Source: Mycocentrospora acerina (Eukaryota > Ascomycota > Dothideomycetes > Pleosporales). From it: a stretch of 64,000 nucleotides of DNA. How positions within the stretch are numbered: position 1 is the stretch's first letter; each line of letters begins with the position of its first letter. The stretch spans positions 1 to 64,000 of the forward strand of contig JAKUHH010000035.1 of assembly GCA_022701365.1 (NCBI GenBank), given 5' to 3'. The notes beneath the pieces are model-generated. The model was not told the DNA's origin and searched no databases. It saw only the letters and a program-made list of their open reading frames with translations. Below, piece by piece: positions 54,993-64,000 of this stretch. A program made the translations under genes and the position numbers.

Positions 54993-55557
54993 TCAGAGAC
55001 GACGACCACGGCGACCACCCTTCCTCCTGGTGGAATCGGATGGGGTGGGGGTGACGTCCTCGATGCGTCCGATGCGCATGCCAGCACGGGCAAGGGCGCG
55101 GAGAGCGGACTGGGCACCGGGGCCGGGGGTCTTGGTGCCGTTACCACCAGTGGCCCTGATCTTGACGTGGAGGGCAGAGATGCCGAGCTCCTTGCAGCGG
55201 GCAGCTGTTCCACAATCAGTACTCCGCCTTGTCATGCGCCATATCACACTGGGTACGCACCGACGTCCTGGGCAGCCAACATGGCGGCGTATGGGGAGGA
55301 CTCGTCACGGTCGGCCTTGACCTTCATGCCACCGGTGACACGGGAGATGGTTTCGCGGCCAGACAGATCGGTGATGTGGACGAAGGTGTCGTTGAACGAG
55401 GCGAAGATACGGGCAACGCCGAAGACGAGCTCGCCCTGGGACTCTGTCAGTTCGCGCTCGTGCGGGGGAGGCTGCTGGCAGGACTAACCTCGCGGACCTG
55501 GGGTCCAAGCTGGATGTTCTCCTGCGCACCGCGCTCGACCTTCTTCTTGGGAGGCAT
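54993..55557 (-). CDS. RPS14: 40S ribosomal protein uS11 (S14), 151 aa
   Basis: uS11 is a core small-subunit protein at the head-platform side of the mRNA exit. Exons: 55,557-55,489, 55,435-55,261 and 55,204-54,993, with GTTAGT and GTGCGT donors. Joins read PQVRE-GELVFGVARIFASFNDTF and AAQDV-AARCKELGI. Universal uS11 features are present: FASFNDTFVHITDLSG, GGMKVKADRDESSPYAAM, the loop GNGTKTPGPGAQSALRAL and the basic C-terminal RRKGGRRGRRL. Length matches eukaryotic uS11. It is divergent from prephenate dehydrogenase with a 243-bp shared promoter. Confidence 0.97.
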
Positions 55558-55800
55558 GTTGGCTATGAATTAGTTGACTTGACGGTTCGTGAAGCTGACG
55601 ATCGTGAACGCCGAACTTTCGGTGGGCAGTTTTCGCTTTCGCTTGTGCGCGGGTGAATGTTGTGCCGGTGCCTAGCGTGCCAAGCATGCAGCTTTTCTAA
55701 TGGCTGGCTGAGATCGCTCGTTTCCTTTTTCCATTTCCTCACCATGGGCTGAACACTCTCCCTCACACACGCTCTGCAGCGTGTAATACGACAAACAACC
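55558..55800. promoter_or_regulatory. Compact bidirectional promoter uS11 / prephenate dehydrogenase
   Basis: Only 243 bp separate the divergent start codons of a ribosomal protein gene and a tyrosine-biosynthesis gene, so the two promoters must overlap. I did not recognise a TATA box or a specific factor site. Confidence 0.5.
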
Positions 55801-57568
55801 ATGGAAGACGGCAAGAGCATTGGCATCATCGGCATGGGCGACATGGGAAAAATGTACGCCCGCCGATTGAGCGACGCTGGATGGAAGTGAGTGCTCTCGC
55901 GCAGCAGCTCACGGGTCTCTGGGCACTGCAGCTGGTAAGTCAAGCTATCCCTCTCCTTCTACTACACACCTCCAATGATGACCGTGAGTGCATTTGGCTC
56001 GAGTGTGGCGCACAACTACGCTGTTACCGTCTTGGTCGCAGTTATTAGTTGTGTTGCTGCCAATGATGTGAATTCTCGCTACCTTTATTATTACACCTCT
56101 GATCTACACCAAAACTTCAACGCATTGTTTAGACCTCAGTTTTGAACCTTGCTAATCAGTAGCTCACAGATGATAACCGCTTTCTTCAAAGCTGACGCCT
56201 TGGCTAGGGTCAATGCCTGCGACGTGCCGGACAAGTATGATTCGTTGGTGGAAGAGTTCAGGGAACGTGTAGGATAGCATCTATATACCAATTTATCAGT
56301 ACAAGCATGCTGAGATTTTACCAGCGCAAAATTGAAATCATGCGAAGCGGCCACGCCGTCTCTCGGTGCAGCGACTACATCATTTACAGCGTGGAAGCCA
56401 AGAATATCGATGCCGTTGTGAAAGCTTTTGGACCTTGTATGACGCCTTTGTGCTGCCTGTGAAAGTGAACATATCTAATGCTGTATGCAGCTACGAAGCT
56501 TGGTGCCATAGTTGGCGGTCAAACCTCTTGCAAGACCCCAGAGCTTGAGGCCTTTGAGAAACACCTTCCTGAAGATGTCAGCATCGTCTCCTGTCATTCT
56601 CTCCATGGGCCCGGCGTTGATCCGAAAGGACAGCCACTGGTGCTGATCAAGCACCGAGCCTCAGAAGCCGAGTTTGCATTCGTAGAGAACATCTTCTCGT
56701 GCCTGGGATCAAAGCATGTCTACCTCACCGGTGAACAGCACGACCGTATCACGGCAGACACGCAGGCTGTCACTCACGCTGCCTTCCTCAGCATGGGTGC
56801 AGCTTGGGCTGCAAACAACCAATTCCCCTGGGAGACAGCCCGCTACATTGGCGGCGTCGAGAACGTGAAGATCAACATCACCCTTCGTATCTACTCAAAC
56901 AAATGGCACGTCTACGCCGGCCTTGCAATCCTGAATCCCGATGCCCGGAAACAGATCAAACAGTACGCTGAGTCTGTCACTGAACTGTTCAAGTTGATGC
57001 TTGCGGGAAACAGGGAAGAATTGAGTGCCCGAGTGCACACTGCGCGCGAAGCTGTTTTTGGAGGCATCCGTGACGATGACGAGTTGCTTCTTCGTGATGA
57101 CCTCCTCGATCAGTTCAGCCTAGGCGAGATCCCTGAAAAGAGATTGAAGAACAACCATCTCAGTCTGCTCGCCATGGTGGACTGCTGGTGGAAACTCGGT
57201 ATCGTGCCATACGATCACATGATCTGCTCCACCCCTGTATAGTCTAACCCTACACTATACATTTTCAGTAGCTAATATAATCACAGCCTTCCCGCGTGTG
57301 GCTTGGCATCACAGAGTATCTGTTCCGCAAGCCGGCGCTTCTCGAGGAAGCCATTGACACAGCCATCAATGACAACACGTTCCGCGCCGACGACTTGGAG
57401 TTTACTTTTGCAGCTCGGGACTGGAGCTCACGAGTTAGTCTTGGAAATTTCGATGGCTATAGACAGAAGTTTGAGGACATTCAGGAGTACTTCGAGCCTC
57501 GGTTTGCAGAGGCATCCAAGGTGGGCAATGCGATGATCAAGACGATTCTGGAGAAGACAAAGTCTTAG
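55801..57568 (+). CDS. TYR1: Prephenate dehydrogenase (428 aa), five exons
   Basis: Converts prephenate to 4-hydroxyphenylpyruvate with NADP+, the committed step to tyrosine. Exons: 55,801-55,886, 56,208-56,268, 56,325-56,436, 56,491-57,236 and 57,287-57,568. Joins read DAGWK-VNACDVPDKY, FRER-RKIEIMRSG, AFGPS-TKLGAIVGGQTS and CSTP-PSRVWLGI. The dinucleotide site is IGIIGMGDMGKMYARR (residues about 7-22). Family sequence includes SHSLHGPGV-type SCHSLHGPGVDPKG, HDRITADTQAVTHAAF and the helical C-terminal half. The first intron is 321 nt, far longer than the others in the window; I found no extra exon inside it. Length fits the fungal enzyme (about 430-450). Confidence 0.92.
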
Positions 57569-58351
57569 AAGCATTCGATGGATAGAGGAAGGAATTCTTT
57601 GAAGTCTTGTGTCTATTTCGTTATGGAATTTTTTTACTATGCGACTGCATCCTCAGTCCCTCGTTGCCAGCTGATTCCTACTCCCTCGTTTTCCTGCTTT
57701 AATGTTTTCTCCTATTATAAATTGCGTTAAACTCCTACACAGTATTTGTCAACCTTGCACCTAAAGTATCGAGAATATGAGCGATCTACTCGTCTCCCTT
57801 GGACTCTCCAAGCGAGTCACTTCTTTCTGTTTTTATCACAATTATCGCAAAACACACTATCATTGAAGCAACTACAGTGCAGAGCATGATCTATCTTAAT
57901 GATGATTGAATTAGGGGGTTCAAATCTATGTTCGATTAGCCAGGAGCAGGTCGCATGGCACCCGACATTTTGTGATTCAGCTGGGAATGTAGCTTTGTGG
58001 ATTAGAAAATGAAAAAAATCGGTGTCAATCCAATTACTAACGCGAAGCGATTGGTACCATTTCTATCTTTGCAAAAATATTACATTGCGGTCGTCTCTTG
58101 AATTATTCTCCTTCTTCCCCAGGAGCTGCCATCACTACAGCCAACAATTTCTTCGGAGAACAATTTTGTTTGACGCGCTAGAGAAAAAAAAACGGCTGCA
58201 CAAAGTCGTGTGTAGACTTTCTTTGTAGGACACGCTCATTTTCGTATCTCGACTTGTATTCCAGGTAAATATAACACAGCTCATGTCTACAAACATGCTT
58301 CACAAGAATCTCAAGAGCGTCTCCTATTTGTCATATTATCGCCTTGTACCA
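57569..58351. other. Convergent intergenic region, TYR1 / NAPE-PLD-like
   Basis: These 783 bp lie between two 3' ends and are somewhat AT-rich. Frames in the region are short. No RNA gene or repeat was recognised. Confidence 0.5.
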
Positions 58352-59845
58352 TTATTTCCCGCTCTCAAACTCTGTGCTCTGGCCAATATCTACCACCCCA
58401 AATGCCTCCTTGTCCAGACCCTTCCACTCCAACGCCTCCTTCAATTTCCTCGGCGGCTCCAATACATCCTCCTCCGTAAGCACCCACGTTCCCCAATGCA
58501 TACCCAGCGCCTTTTTACACTTTGTATCAATGAAAATGTTCACCGAGTCTTTGGGGTTTGCGTGCATGGCACTAAACAGCCAGCGGGGCTCGTACGCGCC
58601 GATGGGGATGAGGCCGAGATCAAAAGGCCCGCGGAGGGTGCCAATTTGTGAAAACGCAGGGCACACGGGGAGGTGAGCAAATTCAGGGCCGTAGTCGTCT
58701 TCGTCTTTGGGAAGAGAGGGGACAGTGCGGTAACCTGTATCACTGAAGGTGCGTTAGCACCAAATTGCACTGGCTGGGAGTGGTTGGGAAGGGGTCAAGT
58801 TACTTACCCAGCAAAGTACACCTTTGCGCCGCCAGCCTCGACGCTCCAACTCGCCCATAGCGTCTTGCACTTGTCGAATGGTGTCCTGGCACTAACATGC
58901 TGACAAGGTAGTGCGCCAATCGTCGCCGTGATTCCTTTTTCTCCGCTCCCTGTCGATGCAACACTCACAGTGTCCGCCTTGCCGCCCTCTTGAACATCCA
59001 ACCGCACATCTCTAGTCTCCCACCAATCCAACTCTGTGCACTTTTCCACCCCGCACTTGTCAAACCACGTCTTGTTTCCTATTGGCACAAAGAAATGCGC
59101 GTTGGGAAACTTCTTCTGGATGCGTAGCACCGTCGGGTAGCTCAGGTGATCGTAGTGGTTGTGGCTGATGACGACGACATCGACAATCGGCAGATCCTCA
59201 ATCTCACAAGGTGGGGGTGTGAATCGTTTGAGCGACTTTAGGTTGATGGGTGAACAGCAGTCCTCGAATACGGGGTCGAAAAGGACGCGTAGACCATTGG
59301 GGAATTCGACGTAGTAGCATGCGTGACCGAGCCATGTAGCTCTCAACTTGGGTGTGGTTCGATCAGGTAGGAATTCCGGAGTGTGGACTGGAACAGTGGG
59401 AGGGGAAGTGTCTGGTTTGTTGGCTTGGCCTGTTAACTTGCGCCTGTCAGACAGATTCTTTGTTAGTAAAATTGCAGGATCGAGACAAATCAGGTGGAAC
59501 AATGTTTACTCACGACATTATTCCCCAGAAAATCTCGTAACCAGCTAATTCCTTATAACTGTCCCATGGATTCGTGAACCCTTTTCCATTCTTTAGATGA
59601 TGCGCCTTGTCTTCTGCCTCCTTTGGCTGGGCGCCCACCTGCGCTGGATTCGACACGACAGCGTAGAGACCAGCGCCCATACCAGCTCCACCTGCTGAAC
59701 TCATCTTGGCTGTAGTGCTGAACCTAGGATTTTGCCAGAAAGTCGGTCTTGCGCCTACGTGAGGTTTTGAGCCTTGGTAGATGTTTCGTGCTTGCGAGCC
59801 AGTTAACAAACGCCTTGGGAATTGTAACGACAGTCGGGGAGACAT
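58352..59845 (-). CDS. NAPE-PLD/Fmp30-like metallo-beta-lactamase-fold phospholipase (452 aa)
   Basis: NAPE-PLD-type zinc hydrolases cleave N-acyl-phosphatidylethanolamine; the yeast homologue Fmp30 is mitochondrial and affects cardiolipin homeostasis. Exons: 59,845-59,514, 59,443-58,808 and 58,742-58,352, with GTGAGT and GTAAGT donors. Joins read FWGIMS-RKLTGQA and VYFAG-DTGYRTVP. The metal motif SHNHYDHLS matches HxHxDH, and WLGHACYYVEF, FDPVFEDCCSP, LPCQHVSART and GAYEPRWLF are all family-like. The N-terminus (MSPRLSLQFPRRLLTGSQ) is a basic presequence. I start at 59,845; the frame extends to 59,980, and a later ATG (MSSAGGAG) is also possible. Confidence 0.88.
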
Positions 59846-61534
59846 GACCGCTGATATGCTCCTGGCACGGACTGTGCAGAAGCTCCTAAGCCCGGGCTTA
59901 TTATCAGCAGACTCGACCAACACGTCCTTCCACTGCAGAAATGGCGGGCACGGAGATATCGTTGACGTATTCACAAACACCGTGCTGATGGTGACGGGTC
60001 AACGCTATTGGCTATGGTATATAGCCGTACGGATGTCGGTCTATCTCTGTGTCCGAAGCGATACATTTGGGATCATTTATTTTACTAAACGCGTTCGCTA
60101 TCAATTAGTAAACAAATTGTACACAGATTATATACTTTCTTTGCATGGTCTCTTGCATGGGTTATCCATACAGCAAGCAAGTTTAATTCACATTGAATTT
60201 GAGATAAGCACACTATCGTCAGGATAGCCGTTTTTTTCGATTTTCCCGGAAGCTAATGACGCTAACCAACTGGCAAGATTTCGTAAGTAGAGAGATTGGA
60301 AATTATCCACGCACATCAACAACCTCAATTACAGTTATTTTCTTGGGTCAAGTAACTCCAACTCAGCCTCGAACATTATCCCAAGGAGGGTGTCACACTC
60401 GGTCACACATGCAAAAAGCTGAGACTCAGTTTCCAAAAGCGGCCATGCCGCCAACTAAATGATTGTGTTTTTTTGCTTTTGTTGATACAGGGTTCTGCTG
60501 GTATCGCAGTGATAAACCGAACACTTCTTTTCCACCAATCTCTTAAACAGATGCCGAGGGATATTGAACCCATAAATAAAAGAAAGTGGATATTTTCTGG
60601 CTCGAGAGAAACAAAACGCGACGCCCATCATTGATCTTATGCCATTAATTACAACCGATTAGGGCAGAAAGGCGCGGATCCAAACGGTAAACAAGTCATG
60701 ACCTAAACGTGAGGGAAGAAAGCCCAGCGGTGCTGCTCTCCTGCTAGACGCGAAAAATCGGGTATCGCACATACAGGCGTCGTGAGTAAAGCAGACTTGT
60801 CGAAAGACCGGAGCGAGGAGCGGTGTGGCGTGCCACTGACCGACTCCAATGAAGAAACCATTAACCGATGCAGATAACCTCCAAACCCATTCTTGAGGCG
60901 CGAAAATGAAACAAAGAAACAATCGTAAAGTTGAAGAAAGCACGAAGCCAAACATCCAAGGTCTGGCAGGACCGTTGCTCTGTGACACTGGACCAGAAAG
61001 ATATGAACGCCAAATTCCCACAATTTCGCTAGACGTATTCCGAATGAAAGAACCCATGATCGACCAATATCTAAAGACGAAAAGAAAAAAGAAAAAAAAG
61101 AGCAAAGACCCCAAAAAGGGATTGAGAAGTCTATGATGCAAGATGATCGCAGACCTTGTGCGTTTTCATCATATCCGGGGCGGCGCAAGTATGCGTACAG
61201 ATAGCGAGAAGGATGGATCAACTTTACGCTACCAAGGTTCCAAGTCAGGTGGTCTAAAGCTTGAATGGAGCGAAGATTGTCGAAAGGGTATTCGGTGAAC
61301 GCGCGGTCGAAGGATGAACTGTGGACGACCTTGTGGACTGTGTTGGAAAATGAAAAGTAACTTTTTGGACATATGAATCGCTGAGCGAGAAATCGGAAGT
61401 CGAATATGTATCCGTGAAGCGCAAAAGAAAAATAGCAAGGCTGGTCACGCTGAGCGTACGAGTGCTGTCCAAATAGTCTGACGGCGTATTACGTCTACTG
61501 GCGGAGATGGAGGATGCAGTAGACGTCACCTCAT
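59846..61534. other. Gene-free 1.7-kb interval, NAPE-PLD-like promoter and cyclin 3' side
   Basis: The left part holds the promoter of the NAPE-PLD-like gene; the right part probably holds a long cyclin 3' UTR. The 60,659-61,221 minus-strand frames are Phe-rich and have no family features. No RNA gene or repeat is supported. Confidence 0.5.
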
Positions 61535-62890
61535 TTAGACAGCAACAGCCTGAGGTCCGTAGGAGTGTGCCATGTAGTATGGCTGGTGCCTCTGTGCACA
61601 ATAACCGCAGCCACAGTTGACGCCATGCTGGTTCCAAACAGAAGTGTTGTACTGAGCAGTATACGCAGGCGGTCCGTAGTTGGACGGCTGCTGGTGTTGT
61701 GTTTGAGGAGGTGTTGGCTGAGACATGGGTGGCGGGAAGCCGAACATAGTGCGACGCGAGTATCCCTCAGTTGGAGCCCAAGGACCCGCCGCACCATAGT
61801 ATTCTGGAGTGGTGGGCCCTGTAGTCGGCGCGGAGGCAGGAGAGTGTTCACTCGCAGACCTCCAGGGATCGTACTGCGAGTAGCTAGATACATTGTACGA
61901 TGATCGAGCTGACTTGGGAACGTATTCGTACTGTGGCGGGTTGTACGCCTGTTGCATCGGTAGCGGAGGAAGCGGCTTGTTGTGGTTGAGGGAACGTCGC
62001 TGCACCGAAGTGTTGATGGGGCTGAGTTTGTTGCTTCGGCTAGCACGGGCAACAGCAAGACTCTGGTACTCTTTCCAGTGCTCTGACCAAGTGTGCCAGC
62101 CTTGGTTCTCTGTGGAATCGCGATGGAGCTTATAGTCAATGGCGTTCAGCCACTCCATCTCCAAACGGTTCAGCTCGCCAACCGGGATACCGCTGACCTC
62201 GGACCAGGAACGGTTGATGAAGGTGTTGTCATCAAGGAACTTGCTACCTAGCACCAATGCGATGGTAAGGAGACGGAACAAGTGATGGTCAATCTTGGGC
62301 TCACCAGCCAGCATGGGCATCCGGGTAGACAAGTAAGACATGCTGAGCAAGATAGTTGCAGATGGTAGGCGTGTTGCACACAGGACCTGGTGAACCCACT
62401 TGCGGAACGACTGGGGCGCCATGCGCCCTGGGGTAATGACTCGTAGAGCGCTTTCGCAGACGAAATCAGTCATAACGTCCATATCGTAGTCTAGCTTGGC
62501 AGATACGCCTCCTACAGGCTTCTCTTCCTTTGCAGGTTGATGCGCGCGCTGGTTGTACTCCTGGGCACGTTGCTCCTGTTCCATTGAGCGCATGGGCGGG
62601 AGGATAGTCGCTCCTGTAGGCTCGTAGAAGGAGCTAGGAGGAGGCAGACTGGGTGGTGCATTGCTCAGGTAGGTGCCTGCCTGGGGGTACATGGGCGGCA
62701 TGGCCATAGCCAGTTGGCCGTAGCGGTCTGCAAAGCCGTAGTCGTCGTCCTGTTGCCGAACAGCGGGTTGGCTAGCGTAGGCACTCTGCTGGTAAGCCAT
62801 GTTTCCACATCCAGAGTGGTAACTTGGCACAAACTCCGGAGGCGTGAGGAGCTGCCGCGGCAGGTTGTGGCGGGGGTAGAAGGACGGCAT
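61535..62890 (-). CDS. CLG1/PHO80-type cyclin (451 aa)
   Basis: Pcl/Pho80-family cyclins bind a Pho85-type CDK and tie growth and nutrient signals to the cell cycle. The N-terminal 130 residues are Pro/Gln/Tyr-rich and disordered. Residues about 133-265 form the cyclin box: DYDMDVMTDFVCESALRV, FRKWVHQVLCATRLPSATILLSM, the PHO80-family core KIDHHLFRLLTIALVLGSKFLDD, then NRSWSEVSGIPVGELNRLEMEWL. The C-terminal part is Pro/Gln/Tyr-rich with a Cys cluster CGCGYCAQRHQ near the end. The layout fits S. cerevisiae Clg1 better than short Pho80. Single coding exon. The bases before the ATG include CTGCAATAG, so a 5' UTR intron may end about 15 bp upstream of the start. Confidence 0.87.
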   Translation of the reverse strand: MPSFYPRHNLPRQLLTPPEFVPSYHSGCGNMAYQQSAYASQPAVRQQDDDYGFADRYGQLAMAMPPMYPQAGTYLSNAPPSLPPPSSFYEPTGATILPPMRSMEQEQRAQEYNQRAHQPAKEEKPVGGVSAKLDYDMDVMTDFVCESALRVITPGRMAPQSFRKWVHQVLCATRLPSATILLSMSYLSTRMPMLAGEPKIDHHLFRLLTIALVLGSKFLDDNTFINRSWSEVSGIPVGELNRLEMEWLNAIDYKLHRDSTENQGWHTWSEHWKEYQSLAVARASRSNKLSPINTSVQRRSLNHNKPLPPLPMQQAYNPPQYEYVPKSARSSYNVSSYSQYDPWRSASEHSPASAPTTGPTTPEYYGAAGPWAPTEGYSRRTMFGFPPPMSQPTPPQTQHQQPSNYGPPAYTAQYNTSVWNQHGVNCGCGYCAQRHQPYYMAHSYGPQAVAV

Positions 62891-64000
62891 GGTGATGAAG
62901 GACTATTGCAGATGAACGAGAGAGGCTGGCACAGTGCCTGGATGTAGAAGTCAGTAAAAATCTACTGATGTATTGCAAGCCTGCTGTGATAGGGCCGCGG
63001 CTGCAAGTTTTAGAGAGGCGTGACGTACAGTCTCTTCGTTCTAGACCGCTGAGGGTGGTGAGCAAAAGCTCTGTGGTGAGACTACCGACGCTCTAGTAAA
63101 TTGCACTCATGCACAAGGGAACAACTGTGGCTGGGAGTGAGTGTTTGGTGTGTGTGTGCGTGTGGAACAATCGAGAAATGCGTCCAGAGGTCTCAAGAGT
63201 ACGGCCTCGGTCAGTCAGTCAGTCAGTCAGACAGACGGATAGACAGACAGGCAGTGCTGTGTTGGTCGTCAATACGAGGCGCAGAATCGGTGTTCAGCTG
63301 AAACCCGTATTTGGCGGCGCGAGGAGAGTGCTTCGATGTCAGCAGCAGTCGAGGCGCAAGCGACGATGACTGAAGTGCAAGACCAGGGCGACGTCTAAGT
63401 GAATAGATCGCCTGTGATGCGAGATGAGCGGCGTGTCGCGGGTGGACGGGGCCGGAGAAATGTCGAGGAAGTCGCAACCGAGCAAATAGGCGGAAAATGA
63501 GAAAGAGCAGCGCGCGCTTGAAATCGAAATCGATATCGAAACCGAAACCCTGGCGAACAGCAATCCCAAACCCGAGCCGAGTGAGGTCGCAGATTGGTGA
63601 GTCGGGAGGAGGTGGCGAGGCGGTCGTAAAGTGTTGACGCAGGAGCGAACCAGAGGTCAAGGTTTCCGGGCCAAACAAGATTTGGGGGCGACCAGGTGAG
63701 GTGAGGGCAGCACAGCCGCAATCTGTTTGTCGAGGGCAACGTCAACAACAACAACAACGACAACGGCCGCAAGGAGGCTGCGTCAGGTGAAGGCGGCGCG
63801 CAGCAGGCGAGCGAGCAAGCAAGCAAGCAGCAGCAGACAGGCCGTGCAAGGGTATTTCCGAGGCCTGGCGAGGGTTGTCCGAGCGTGCCAGCAGATGCCA
63901 ATAAGAAATCAGCCCGCCCTTGCTTGCGTGCGAGACAGTTGGTGGCTCGGCGGCAACAGTCGCAGCTTGAGGCCTGCAGCAGCGGTGGCAGGTTGCGGAG
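62891..64000. promoter_or_regulatory. Upstream region of the cyclin gene with simple repeats
   Basis: This 1.1-kb region runs to the window end. It contains GTCA repeats (63,210-63,230) followed by AGAC repeats (63,231-63,250), and CAA/CGA and GCAA repeats at about 63,740-63,835. On the minus strand it is pyrimidine-rich, as is usual for long fungal leaders. No gene is supported; another gene may begin beyond the edge. Confidence 0.5.

Noticed and set aside
57903..57940. GGGGTTCAAATC word as a possible tRNA T-arm
   Set aside because: No matching stems or acceptor sequence around it.
60659..61221. Minus-strand frames of 160-172 codons, Phe-rich
   Set aside because: No start context, no domain, homopolymeric Phe/Ser from a purine-rich plus strand; probably the cyclin 3' UTR.
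63210..63250. GTCA/AGAC repeats as an operator array
   Set aside because: Simple-sequence repeat with no evidence of factor binding.

Overview
The window comes from a filamentous ascomycete nuclear genome (Pezizomycotina). Short 47-60 nt spliceosomal introns are common, gene spacing is 0.2-1 kb, and every recognisable product is a standard fungal protein (Pam16, Pex24-type peroxin, TMEM16, HeLo-domain protein). The left 16.4 kb is an AT-rich block that looks like repeat-induced point mutation (RIP). That landscape and the look of the proteins suggest Dothideomycetes/Pleosporales, but I could not test this by search.

Region 1 (1-16,430) is a transposon graveyard. It holds a minus-strand Ty3/gypsy-type LTR retrotransposon whose right LTR ends near 6,909 and whose left end is not seen. 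Next is a near full-length minus-strand LINE (about 6,912-12,572), a 5'-truncated plus-strand LINE fragment (about 12,590-14,546), an unmutated 34-bp minisatellite (14,801-15,040) and the 5' 1.1 kb of a second minus-strand LINE (about 15,328-16,426). No reading frame survives. Glutamine codons have become stops and YLDD has become YLDN.

Region 2 (16,430-64,000) is ordinary gene-rich DNA with 23 protein-coding genes that I can support. In order: His-rich allergen-like protein (-), Bud13 (-), alkyltransferase-like protein (+), OPT transporter (+), unknown acidic protein (+), HSL-type hydrolase (+), TRF4/Cid14-type poly(A) polymerase (-), Pam16 (-), Pex24/Pex28-32-type peroxin (+), metallothionein (+), mitochondrial GatA (-), TMEM16 scramblase (+), NDUFAF7 (-), CDK11-type kinase (+), RS-rich RRM protein (-), profilin (+), HeLo-pseudokinase (-), metallophosphoesterase (+), ribosomal protein uS11 (-), prephenate dehydrogenase (+), NAPE-PLD-like protein (-) and CLG1/PHO80-type cyclin (-). 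One weaker open frame lies at 37,915-38,274 (-).

Most genes are housekeeping and unrelated in function. Loose themes are RNA processing (Bud13, TRF4-like, RS-RRM, CDK11) and mitochondrial biogenesis (Pam16, GatA, NDUFAF7, NAPE-PLD-like). I rebuilt intron-exon structures by hand from splice sites, frame continuity and family conservation. Several coding exons are tiny (3, 11, 13 and 16 nt) and two introns use GC-AG borders, so automated models are likely to be wrong there. The most interesting items are the HeLo-pseudokinase (same architecture as the necroptosis effector MLKL), the cryptic 25-27 residue metallothionein, and the RIP block with its spared minisatellite.
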